Part shown: positions 7,230 through 11,746 of the stretch, piece after piece | How the letters are laid out: every line of letters starts with the position of its first letter | Numbering within the stretch: position 1 is the stretch's first letter | Source of the DNA: DASYAN01 sp036501345 | GTDB lineage: Bacteria; Chloroflexota; Ktedonobacteria; Ktedonobacterales; Ktedonobacteraceae | Direction of reading: 5' to 3' | Length of the DNA: 11,746 nt | Assembly: GCA_036501345.1 (NCBI GenBank) | Contig: DASYAN010000143.1 | Location: 1 to 11,746, forward strand | The notes under the pieces: generated by a model | Seen by the model: the letters and a program-made list of their open reading frames with translations, nothing else | Database searches by the model: none | Told to the model about the DNA's origin: nothing | Translations under genes and position numbers: made by a program

Positions 7230-7259
7230 ATAATACAGGTCTATGCATTCCATCAACAA
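7230..7259 (-). promoter_or_regulatory. Possible promoter of the sigma-factor gene
   Basis: On the minus strand, TATTAT (7230-7235, five of six -10 bases) lies 18 nt after TTGTTG (7254-7259) or 15 nt after TTGATG (7251-7256); neither -35 is strong. The AT-rich leader of about 55 nt ends in the AAAGGA ribosome site. Confidence 0.35.
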
Positions 7260-7288
7260 CACATGGGTTTCATGAGGTAGATGGGATA

Positions 7289-7391
7289 CTCATTTTCAGT
7301 AGTTGCTTGGAGCAACGAGCCAACCAAGTTCCTCCATTCTGCTTCTCATGAAGAAGGAAGAACGAGGTATGATGCACTTTCTGAAAATGAG
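7289..7391. repeat. Long-range inverted repeat enclosing smaller hairpins
   Basis: CTCATTTTCAG (7289-7299) is the perfect complement of CTGAAAATGAG (7381-7391). Inside lie a tight hairpin, GTTGCT/AGCAAC with a 3-nt loop (7302-7316), and a TTCTCATGAAGAA palindromic segment near 7343-7355. The arrangement, one outer stem and two inner hairpins in 103 nt, resembles a folded RNA or a complex operator upstream of the sigma-factor gene. It includes copy B of the motif block seen at 4404-4450. I cannot match it to a known riboswitch class. Confidence 0.4.
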
Positions 7392-7424
7392 CCTACTAGT
7401 TAATTGGAAACACTCATCTATGTC

Positions 7425-7634
7425 CTAACGACTCACGAGTTCTTCAGGGCTTACGTCCACCTCTTTAATGGTACCTTCGACGCGAGCCTTAATGAGAATG
7501 CTCTCTAGCAGTTGGCGAACTACCACTGCTGGAATAGGCAGATGTTGATTGCCATGGTGATCATGCCATATCACCAAATCTCCCGGCTCAAACTCGTTTG
7601 TCTGCAACTCATTTGGATGTTCAAGTACATTCAT
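7425..7634 (-). CDS. Small hypothetical protein, possible SH3-like fold
   Basis: A 69-residue protein from the ATG at 7632-7634. The upstream continuation of the frame to 7739 overlaps a repeat and reads like non-coding DNA, so I start here, although no good ribosome site is visible. The core 'FEPGDLVIWHDHHGNQHLPIPAVVV' region (split into strands by Gly and Pro), followed by 'ILIKARVEGTIKEVDVSPEEL', looks like a small beta-barrel of the SH3/KOW kind with an acidic C-terminus. I do not recognise a named family; function unknown. It is on the sigma-factor strand, with about 256 nt between them, and probably has its own transcript. Confidence 0.6.
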   Translation of the reverse strand: MNVLEHPNELQTNEFEPGDLVIWHDHHGNQHLPIPAVVVRQLLESILIKARVEGTIKEVDVSPEELVSR

Positions 7635-7717
7635 ACATCTACTACACTCTCTAGCCAAAAGTAGGTATGAAGGATCTGTCTCTATGAGAGAGACTAAAAG
7701 CAAAAAACTAGAACCGT

Positions 7718-7841
7718 AAACTTTGCATGAGGCAAACACGAAATCGTCTTTTCCGGTCTCTTAAAATGAGCGTGTGCCAAGCCAAGTTTACGATTGTAGG
7801 AAAAAGCTGAACGGAAAACTTGGCTTGTGGCGAGCGTGAAA
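7718..7841. repeat. Three copies of a degenerate ~26-bp repeat (two direct, one inverted)
   Basis: Copy 1 is 7718-7743 (+), copy 3 is 7816-7841 (+), and copy 2 is reversed with its AAACTTGGCTT core at 7779-7789 on the minus strand. Copies 1 and 3 agree at 19 of 26 positions; copies 2 and 3 share AAACTTGGCTTG exactly, forming an 11-bp perfect inverted repeat around a 26-nt centre. GAGCGTG also occurs twice, at 7768-7774 and 7832-7838. Such an array could be a binding site for a multimeric regulator or recombinase, or the ends of a tiny non-autonomous element. No gene lies here. Confidence 0.5.
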
Positions 7842-7892
7842 GAGTGCTGAACCTTTGTTCTTTTCATGCGTGCCTCAAGAGATCTTTTCCAT

Positions 7893-8024
7893 TCAGCGGA
7901 AAAAAAGAGCCCTCATCTCAATTTGAGCTAGGGCTCCATAGCCATCACTATCAAGGACAGTGAAAGTTCCCACGACCAAGGGCGTAGTAGCGGGAACTGG
8001 ATCTATCATGTTCAACTGAACCAT
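7893..8024 (-). CDS. Putative 43-residue protein ending in a terminator hairpin
   Basis: An ATG at 8022-8024 opens a minus-strand frame ending at TGA 7893-7895. Its text, with 'MIDPVPATTPLVVGTFTVL' followed by 'DSDGYGALAQIEMRALFF', reads like a folded beta-rich domain rather than noise. I do not recognise the family. No clear ribosome site precedes the ATG, and the frame stays open upstream for about 18 more codons ('FLDHLILKKHT...'). It may therefore be a gene tail or use another start. Its last ~14 codons coincide with a rho-independent terminator on the same strand, so the signal may instead be only a terminator. Moderate to low confidence that it is translated. Confidence 0.35.
   Translation of the reverse strand: MVQLNMIDPVPATTPLVVGTFTVLDSDGYGALAQIEMRALFFR
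7900..7936 (-). terminator. Rho-independent terminator, minus strand
   Basis: GAGCCCT (7907-7913) pairs with AGGGCTC (7930-7936), and CTCA (7917-7920) pairs with TGAG (7924-7927) inside. On the minus strand the stem is followed by seven T residues (complement of 7900-7906). It would end transcripts from the small 43-codon frame and possibly read-through from the FAS1 operon further upstream. Confidence 0.75.
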
Positions 8025-8100
8025 GGTGTGTTTCTTCAAAATAAGATGGTCGAGGAATGTTTTGCTCAATATTAGTCAATCAGAAGGAGGACTTCTACAT

Positions 8101-8184
8101 ATGAGAATGCTTGAAGCTTATCGTCTATTCCTAAATGGGCCACTTCTTGAAAGAGATTGCCCTCTGAAGTTTCACTTACTATAA
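8101..8184 (+). CDS. Putative 27-residue peptide with consensus ribosome site
   Basis: ATG at 8101 follows AGGAGG (8085-8090) with a 10-nt spacer, and the frame reads to TAA at 8182-8184. The peptide begins 'MRMLEAYRLFLNGPLL' and has no membrane segment or recognisable motif. The strong ribosome site is the main evidence; the shortness suggests either a leader peptide or the head of a gene lost by deletion, in keeping with the gene fragments just downstream. No good promoter is seen before it. Confidence 0.35.
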   Translation: MRMLEAYRLFLNGPLLERDCPLKFHLL

Positions 8185-8199
8185 CGGATATCTGTTATA
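8180..8199. repeat. AT-rich 20-bp near-palindrome
   Basis: TATAAC and GTTATA flank GATATC with one mismatched pair, so 18 of 20 bases are symmetric. It overlaps the end of the 27-codon frame and could be an operator half-way between that frame and the promoter-like inverted repeat at 8223. Confidence 0.4.
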
Positions 8200-8222
8200 T
8201 TTTATTCCCAACACATTAAACT

Positions 8223-8259
8223 CTTGAGGCTATAATTGATTTGGTTATTATAGCTCAAG
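8223..8259. repeat. 13-bp inverted repeat containing promoter-like hexamers
   Basis: CTTGAG-G-CTATAAT (8223-8236) mirrors ATTATAGCTCAAG (8247-8259) with a single bulged G and a 10-nt centre. On the plus strand TTGAGG (8224-8229) and TATTAT (8246-8251) are 16 nt apart, and the symmetry gives a similar pair on the minus strand. It ends exactly where the Clp-N fragment begins (8261), so it could be an element end or a bidirectional promoter/operator. Confidence 0.45.
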
Positions 8260-8260
8260 A

Positions 8261-8398
8261 ATAGCTATTGCCGCTGATGTGCTGCAGAAGCAAGGAGCAG
8301 ACCTCACATCGGTGCGTGCCAAAACGATAGAGGTGTTACGCTCAGAGGAAAAAGCGTCACCGCCCTGCATGCGCGTGGGCATCGTTGCTATCAACTAA
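8261..8398 (+). pseudogene. Fragment of a Clp N-terminal-domain protein
   Basis: The frame reads 'IAIAADVLQKQGADLTSVR', then 'AKTIEVLRSEE', which matches the end of a Clp amino-terminal (Clp-N) repeat, typically '...A..VL..LGVDL..VR..V...L', as found in ClpC/ClpA and in stand-alone Clp-N proteins. An in-frame stop at 8237-8239 and the absence of a start show the front is gone. After about 8351 the frame only continues by chance through the reverse strand of the HAD remnant, to TAA at 8396-8398. The join at roughly 8352-8360 is therefore a recombination point. Confidence 0.5.
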
Positions 8399-8440
8399 GG
8401 TCCCATCAATATCAAAAATGACGCCTCGTACCTGTGCCAT
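8357..8440 (-). pseudogene. Truncated HAD-family hydrolase (N-terminal 27 residues)
   Basis: ATG at 8438-8440, 13 nt after the FAS1 stop and preceded by GGGAGG and AGGA, opens a frame reading 'MAQVRGVIFDIDGTLVDSND' then 'AHAHAGR' before TGA at 8357-8359. 'VIFDIDGTLVDSNDAH' is motif I of haloacid dehalogenase-superfamily phosphatases (phosphoglycolate phosphatase-like), with the nucleophile Asp10 and acid/base Asp12. About 190 further residues are missing, so it cannot fold as an enzyme. It was evidently the last gene of the FAS1 operon and was cut where the Clp-N fragment now begins. Confidence 0.7.
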
Positions 8441-8453
8441 TTGTCCTGCCTCC

Positions 8454-9086
8454 CTAACCGCTTTCTTTTTCTTTTGGGTTTTGCCTATTTGGCTCTCTGC
8501 TTGTTAGTTCACGTTGCTCCTGCCAATCGTCGAACAGAGGGGCTGTTGGATTATCCGGTTTGTTCTGGGCTATGGCAAAAGAGGCTGCTCTCAGCCCAGG
8601 AGGCCAGAGAATACTCTCGAGAATATGAACAACTCCATTATCAGCTACAATATCAGCTTCATAGATCTCTACACCACTGACTTGCAATCCCCTTTCTGTA
8701 AGAGTAAGTGTCAAGGGATAACCTGATAACGTGTCAACCTGCAAAGTTGTTCGTCTAGCAGTAGTAGTTGCACGACCATGGTCTGGGATGATGGAAGCCT
8801 CTTGATCGGCCAATTGCAATGCAAAACTAGCCACGTCTGGTGTGGTCAATCTCATGGGAACAAAATGAAAATCCAGCAGTTCTTCGAGTTTGTTGATATC
8901 TTTAAGAAAATTATAGACGGCCCCTTCGTGAAGGCCTTCAAAAGCGGCGTCATTAGGTACAAAGAGCGTAATTGGATGCTGTCCTTGCATAACATAGGAC
9001 TTCCCAACTGCATTCATCAGTGAATGGAAGGTATAACATGTTATAGGTGATACTCTTGCCAGTAAAACCTCCTCGACATTTGGCAT
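8454..9086 (-). CDS. FAS1 (fasciclin) domain protein without a signal peptide
   Basis: The start is the ATG at 9084-9086, 6 nt after AAGGAG (9093-9098); the longer TTG-started frame to 9101 would contain its own ribosome site. The 210-residue product has one FAS1 domain. The H1 box 'TLFVPNDAAFEGL' starts at residue 40, the central 'LLDFHFVP' is at 70-77, and the H2 region from 'EADIVADNGVVHILESIL' is at about 143-160. A polar ~45-residue tail ends in Lys/Glu. FAS1 domains usually act outside the cell in adhesion or polymer binding, but no signal peptide, lipobox or membrane helix is present, so the protein appears cytoplasmic or leaves by another route. It follows the Gln/Pro-rich gene by 21 nt and precedes the HAD remnant by 13 nt, indicating an operon. 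Confidence 0.88.
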   Translation of the reverse strand: MPNVEEVLLARVSPITCYTFHSLMNAVGKSYVMQGQHPITLFVPNDAAFEGLHEGAVYNFLKDINKLEELLDFHFVPMRLTTPDVASFALQLADQEASIIPDHGRATTTARRTTLQVDTLSGYPLTLTLTERGLQVSGVEIYEADIVADNGVVHILESILWPPGLRAASFAIAQNKPDNPTAPLFDDWQEQRELTSREPNRQNPKEKESG

Positions 9087-9092
9087 AAAAGA

Positions 9093-9098
9093 CTCCTT
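9093..9098 (-). promoter_or_regulatory. Ribosome binding site deciding the FAS1 start
   Basis: AAGGAG on the minus strand, 6 nt before the ATG at 9084-9086. It rules out the in-frame TTG at 9099-9101. Confidence 0.7.
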
Positions 9099-9107
9099 CA
9101 ATTATAG

Positions 9108-9362
9108 CTAGCCAACCTCAACCATCTGCTCGCGACGCAATAAATTGATTGGTCTTTGACCAAGTGGAGCCTGTTTAGCCAGAGGCCCAGGCTTGGAAGT
9201 TGGCCAGTTGGGATAGTGCGGCTGCATCTGGTGGCAAGTAACAGCCTCAGAAGATGCTATGCTTTCCTGGATTGCTCTCTGGCCGCTTGGCTGGACTCTC
9301 TGTCCTGAACGTGCCGATATGTTAGCCATCCTGCTTTGGGTTTGTGGTTGGGTATCTGCCAT
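9108..9362 (-). CDS. Small basic Gln/Pro/Ser-rich hypothetical protein
   Basis: I start at the ATG at 9360-9362 because AGGAAGAGG (9369-9377) stands 6 nt upstream; the first ATG at 9386 has only a weak AAAAG before it. The 84-residue product is low-complexity and basic, with many Gln, Pro, Ser and Arg residues ('TQPQTQSRMANISARSGQR', 'TSKPGPLAKQAPLGQRPINL'). It has no membrane segment or signal peptide and is probably disordered. No family recognised. It is 21 nt upstream of the FAS1 gene on the same strand, so the two should be expressed together; a partner or tether role is only a guess. Confidence 0.6.
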   Translation of the reverse strand: MADTQPQTQSRMANISARSGQRVQPSGQRAIQESIASSEAVTCHQMQPHYPNWPTSKPGPLAKQAPLGQRPINLLRREQMVEVG

Positions 9363-9421
9363 TTGATACCTCTTCCTTCGGGCCATATGTTCTTTTCAAA
9401 ATCGTTTTACGAGCCTTCAAT

Positions 9422-9628
9422 TTACCCATAACACGATTGGAATTGGCAAAAAGTGACATAACTCAGCAATAAAGGCACAACGACATCCTGCCTTTGCTGT
9501 TTCTCTCGCATCGGTTGAGAGGGAATAGTACAGGTTTGTGGTAGTCTGCAGGTGAAATTTAATGAGTTTAAAAATTCGCTTTGCCTCTTTAAAGCGATCA
9601 GCTCATCCAACAAAAAATGACGCCCCAT
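9422..9628 (-). CDS. Doubtful hypothetical protein
   Basis: A minus-strand frame from the ATG at 9626-9628 (or a GTG at 9650-9652) gives 'MGRHFLLDELIALKRQSEFL' and then less convincing Cys/Gln-rich text. No proper ribosome site precedes either start and I recognise no family. It lies directly upstream of the FAS1 operon and could be a remnant or simply chance. Kept at low confidence because the first 30 residues look protein-like. Confidence 0.2.
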   Translation of the reverse strand: MGRHFLLDELIALKRQSEFLNSLNFTCRLPQTCTIPSQPMREKQQRQDVVVPLLLSYVTFCQFQSCYG

Positions 9629-9652
9629 CGGCTCTTGACAGATTGAGAGCAC

Positions 9653-10041
9653 TTGTGTAGACTGTGAGTCTCAGTGGTTTTTTGCTGGAATGTTCTCTGC
9701 TAGAGCAATCTGTGCAGGAGCGCTTTGACTCAGAGGTGCCTGTATGCTGATTTTGCGTACTGTAGCGCGCCACCATTCGCCAGATCTATACAATACCAAT
9801 CCTATGGTCCCATGCCTTTCCCCGCTGTTTGTTCCATTACCATTCATCTCTAACCGTCTGTCCCTACGTATCTTCTCCTTTTTTTGTAGGTTTATCCTAC
9901 CTAGTCTATCCCTACCCCTTATATTCAGGCAATACCGTCAAATGAAAGGTAGTACGTCGCATGCCATCCAGAAACGCAACTGACACTGCTCGTGCTTTAC
10001 ACTCATATCCATCCGATCACGGCCTCTGAAAGGAGAACGCT
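9653..10041. other. Pyrimidine-rich spacer upstream of ybdK
   Basis: About 390 nt without a believable gene. The plus strand from about 9830 to 9920 is strongly C/T-rich and carries a near-repeat, GTCTGTCCCTAC (9856-9867) and GTCTATCCCTAC (9904-9915), plus a short GTAGG/CCTAC stem (9886-9900) without a T tail. TATATT at 9920-9925 is a good -10 candidate but has no matching -35. AAGGAG at 10029-10034 is the ybdK ribosome site. The 79-codon plus frame at 9744-9983 reflects the pyrimidine bias and is not believed. Confidence 0.4.
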
Positions 10042-11166
10042 ATGAACTCTCAATTTACCCTCGGCGTCGAAGAAGAATTTCAGATGGTAGACAGAAATAC
10101 AGGTCAACTGGTTTCGCACATTCATACAATCCTAGGCAAAGGGGCTCCGATCTTAGGTGATTTTATTAAGGCGGAGACACCACAGTGCTCTGTAGAACTG
10201 AATACTCACATTTGTCCCAATATCACAGCTCTACATCTCGATCTGCAACAGAAGCAGAACATGTTAGCGCGGTTATTAGAAGAGGACGGCCTGACATTTA
10301 TCAGAGCAGGAACTCATCCAACCTCACACTGGCACGATCAGCGACACACACATATGCAACGTTATGATGATTTGATAGAAGAATTGCAGGACGCAGCACG
10401 CTCATCCATAGTTTTCGGCTTGCATATTCATGTAGGAATTCAGCGACATGAGATAGCCATTCCGCTTATGAATCAATTGCGTACTTGGCTTCCTCATCTC
10501 CTTGCTCTTTCCTCAAACTCTCCCTTCTGGATGGGTCGCAACTCCGGCATAAAGTCGTATCGCTCGATTGTCCGGAAAAGCTATCCTCGCACTGGCATTC
10601 CTAACCCCTTCGCATCAACAGCTGAGTTCGATCATTATGTAGCAGATCTGGTAAACAGCGGTTGCATCGATAATGCGAAGAAGATTTGGTGGGATATTCG
10701 TCCACATCCATTCTTTGACACCATTGAGTTTCGCATTTGTGATATGCCTGCAACGATAGAGGACTCGATTGCACTGGCAGCCCTCTGCCAAGCACTAGTA
10801 GCAAAATTAACATGGCTCCATAAGCGTAATATGCAGACGCATGTGTTTCCTAGCCATTATATCGAGGAGAACAAGTGGCGTGCAGCTCGTTACGGGCTGG
10901 ATGCTCAAATCATTGATTTTGGGCAGCAGCGCAGTTTGAGTATGCGTGACTCGATCAATGAGTTGCTTGATTTCGTAGATGATGTGTTGGATGATTTGGA
11001 TACCCGACATGAAATCCATTATCTACGTGCCTTGTTAGAGGACTCTCGCGGGACTGGGGCTGATCGTCAGCTAGCCGTCTATCGCGAAACCAATAATGCA
11101 AATGCAGTAACTGACTATCTATTACAAACGGCGATGGAAGGCATTGCTCTAGACCCTGTGCTGTAG
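10042..11166 (+). CDS. ybdK: Carboxylate-amine ligase, YbdK/GCS2 family (glutamate-cysteine ligase-like)
   Basis: A 374-residue cytoplasmic enzyme of the glutamate-cysteine ligase type 2 family; Escherichia coli YbdK, the type member, has 372 residues. The N-terminal metal/ATP site 'LGVEEEFQMVD' is at residues 7-17. 'ETPQCSVELNT' is at 45-55, 'IRAGTHP' at 87-93, 'FGLHIHVGI' at 125-133, 'LALSSNSPFWMG' at 154-165 and 'TIEFRICDMP' at 227-236, all in family order. Members couple ATP to amide bond formation between a carboxylate and an amine. YbdK itself shows weak gamma-glutamylcysteine synthesis, while actinobacterial relatives make other conjugates, so the substrate here is open. AAGGAG lies 7 nt before the ATG. 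It stands alone, with no glutathione synthetase or mycothiol gene near. Confidence 0.92.
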   Translation: MNSQFTLGVEEEFQMVDRNTGQLVSHIHTILGKGAPILGDFIKAETPQCSVELNTHICPNITALHLDLQQKQNMLARLLEEDGLTFIRAGTHPTSHWHDQRHTHMQRYDDLIEELQDAARSSIVFGLHIHVGIQRHEIAIPLMNQLRTWLPHLLALSSNSPFWMGRNSGIKSYRSIVRKSYPRTGIPNPFASTAEFDHYVADLVNSGCIDNAKKIWWDIRPHPFFDTIEFRICDMPATIEDSIALAALCQALVAKLTWLHKRNMQTHVFPSHYIEENKWRAARYGLDAQIIDFGQQRSLSMRDSINELLDFVDDVLDDLDTRHEIHYLRALLEDSRGTGADRQLAVYRETNNANAVTDYLLQTAMEGIALDPVL

Positions 11167-11183
11167 CTGTATTATATGTTCAC

Positions 11184-11211
11184 AACCGTGATTGTATAAA
11201 TATGGTTTTTT
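11184..11211 (+). terminator. Weak candidate terminator after ybdK
   Basis: AACCGT (11184-11189) pairs with ATGGTT (11202-11207), one pair being G-T, and four T residues follow. It begins 18 nt after the ybdK stop. The loop is long and the stem weak, so it is only a candidate. Confidence 0.3.
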
Positions 11212-11239
11212 ACAGCACTGCTTGTTAAAACTGCACAGT

Positions 11240-11277
11240 AGGTGAAGCGACAGCAAATGGCAAGCTTCGCTTCACCT
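11240..11277. repeat. 11-bp perfect inverted repeat
   Basis: AGGTGAAGCGA (11240-11250) and TCGCTTCACCT (11267-11277) are perfect complements with a 16-nt loop. It could serve as a terminator stem after ybdK, but no T run follows on either strand. The 74-codon plus frame at 11242-11466 that spans it is not believed. Confidence 0.45.
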
Positions 11278-11423
11278 TATCATCGCCACGATCTATCTTT
11301 TCCTCTCTACCCGCTCCCCAGGCCGATTTGTAAGCATCCACTTTTTAATAGCCCCTTCGTTGGCGGTTATGGTAAATTTATGTTAAATATCTTTGACGTC
11401 CTTGATGTAGCCCACCACGTTGG

Positions 11424-11455
11424 TGAGGCCACATATGAGCTCATATGTGGCCTCA
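11424..11455. promoter_or_regulatory. Perfect 32-bp palindrome upstream of tlyA
   Basis: TGAGGCCACATATGAG at 11424-11439 is followed without a gap by its exact reverse complement to 11455. A short CACCA/TGGTG stem (3-nt loop) lies immediately before it. The palindrome ends about 38 nt before the -35 of the tlyA promoter, a position suited to an activator or repressor dimer. As RNA it would be a 14-bp stem with an AGCT loop but no T tail, so it is not a standard terminator. The exact symmetry is unlikely by chance. Confidence 0.6.
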
Positions 11456-11492
11456 AGCTCCCGTGAGAACTATAGCAAGTGTATTTGACCAC

Positions 11493-11521
11493 TTGTAAAC
11501 CATCCTCATGCCTGCTAGAAT
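11493..11521 (+). promoter_or_regulatory. Predicted extended -10 promoter for tlyA
   Basis: TTGTAA (11493-11498), a 17-nt spacer, and TAGAAT (11516-11521), which is preceded by TGC and so fits an extended -10 element. The start would be near 11528, giving a 30-nt leader. A TTGACC at 11485-11490 is too far from the -10 to be its partner. Confidence 0.55.
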
Positions 11522-11557
11522 CTTTCTATCACGATATTGTGAAAGGCAAAAGAAAGC

Positions 11558-11746
11558 ATGGCAGCGAATAAAGAGCGGCTAGATGTAGCACTGGTACGAC
11601 GGGGACTGGCCATTAGTCGTGAACGAGCACGTGCCATAATTATGGCAGGTCAGGTATACGTGGGGGATCGACTAGTAGACAAGCCAGGGACACTCATACA
11701 GCTCGATGCGGATTGTCGGGTAGCAGCAACTACACCAGAACTCAAA
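11558..11746 (+). CDS. tlyA: TlyA-family rRNA 2'-O-methyltransferase, N-terminal S4 domain (cut by right edge)
   Basis: The 63 visible codons form the S4 RNA-binding domain of TlyA ('hemolysin A') proteins: 'ERLDVALVRRGLAISRERAR' at residues 6-25, 'AIIMAGQVYVGDRLVDKPGT' at 26-45, and 'LDADCRVA' at 49-56. TlyA enzymes methylate the 2'-hydroxyl of ribose in 23S rRNA, and in some bacteria also 16S rRNA. The FtsJ-type methyltransferase domain lies beyond the window. The ATG at 11558 has AAAGG (11542-11546) at an 11-nt distance and AGAAAG closer. It starts a new transcription unit with its own promoter. A pseudouridine synthase also begins with an S4 domain, but the order and wording here fit TlyA better. 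Confidence 0.88.
   Translation, partial: MAANKERLDVALVRRGLAISRERARAIIMAGQVYVGDRLVDKPGTLIQLDADCRVAATTPELK

Noticed and set aside
7289..7391. T-box or another named riboswitch in the sigma-factor leader
   Set aside because: I could not find the T-box antiterminator consensus or conserved cores of other classes I know; kept only as an unassigned structured element.
9886..9900. Terminator at the GTAGG/CCTAC stem
   Set aside because: The T7 run precedes the stem on the plus strand, which gives an A run, not a T run, after it on neither usable side.
9744..9983. 79-codon plus-strand frame before ybdK
   Set aside because: Composition (Pro, Ser, Leu, Phe runs) follows the C/T-rich DNA; no ribosome site and it would end well short of ybdK.
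11242..11466. 74-codon plus-strand frame
   Set aside because: It runs through an inverted repeat and the 32-bp palindrome; no ribosome site at its start and no recognisable motif.
1..11746. CRISPR array, tRNA or rRNA genes, complete insertion sequence, toxin-antitoxin pair
   Set aside because: No regularly spaced identical repeats, no tRNA-like cloverleaf noticed by eye, no transposase frame and no convincing toxin or antitoxin text were found.

Overview
The window reads as a piece of a bacterial chromosome. I lean towards Chloroflexota, class Ktedonobacteria or a relative, because of the moderate GC, the long gene-poor spacers rich in inverted repeats and gene remnants, and a mix of FAS1, DinB-like, Clp-N and small 'PGDLVIW' type proteins. 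This is inference from gene content only; no rRNA or tRNA gene is present to settle it.

Layout, left to right. (1) 1-1169, plus: the tail of one alpha/beta hydrolase and a complete second one (TTG start). (2) 1170-1754: a spacer holding a frameshifted helix-hairpin-helix gene remnant, an inverted repeat and a promoter. (3) 1755-3547, plus: a type II NADH dehydrogenase whose 3' end overlaps the C-terminal half of a YihY/BrkB-type membrane protein, which looks like a deletion junction. (4) 3672-4244, minus: a DinB-like protein lacking the usual metal ligands, with a strong leader hairpin. (5) 4698-7168, minus: galactokinase downstream of a sigma-70 family factor, 53 nt apart and possibly co-transcribed. 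(6) 7425-7634, minus: a small acidic protein.

(7) 7640-8440 is the oddest stretch. It holds three copies of a degenerate 26-bp repeat, a 43-codon minus ORF whose 3' end doubles as a rho-independent terminator, a 27-codon plus ORF with a consensus ribosome binding site, two palindromes, the tail of a Clp N-domain protein and the decapitated head of a HAD phosphatase facing each other. (8) 8454-9362, minus: a Gln/Pro-rich small protein and a FAS1 (fasciclin) protein without a signal peptide, in operon with the HAD remnant. (9) 10042-11166, plus: a YbdK/GCS2 carboxylate-amine ligase. (10) 11167-11557: inverted repeats including a perfect 32-bp palindrome and a clear extended -10 promoter for (11) tlyA at 11558, cut by the right edge.

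Most genes are individually ordinary: respiration, galactose phosphorylation, transcription initiation, rRNA methylation. I see no complete new multi-gene system. The most interesting material is the genome-decay and repeat zone at 7.6-8.4 kb, the NDH-2/YihY overlap, the FAS1 operon, and the palindromic elements that may be operators or structured RNAs.
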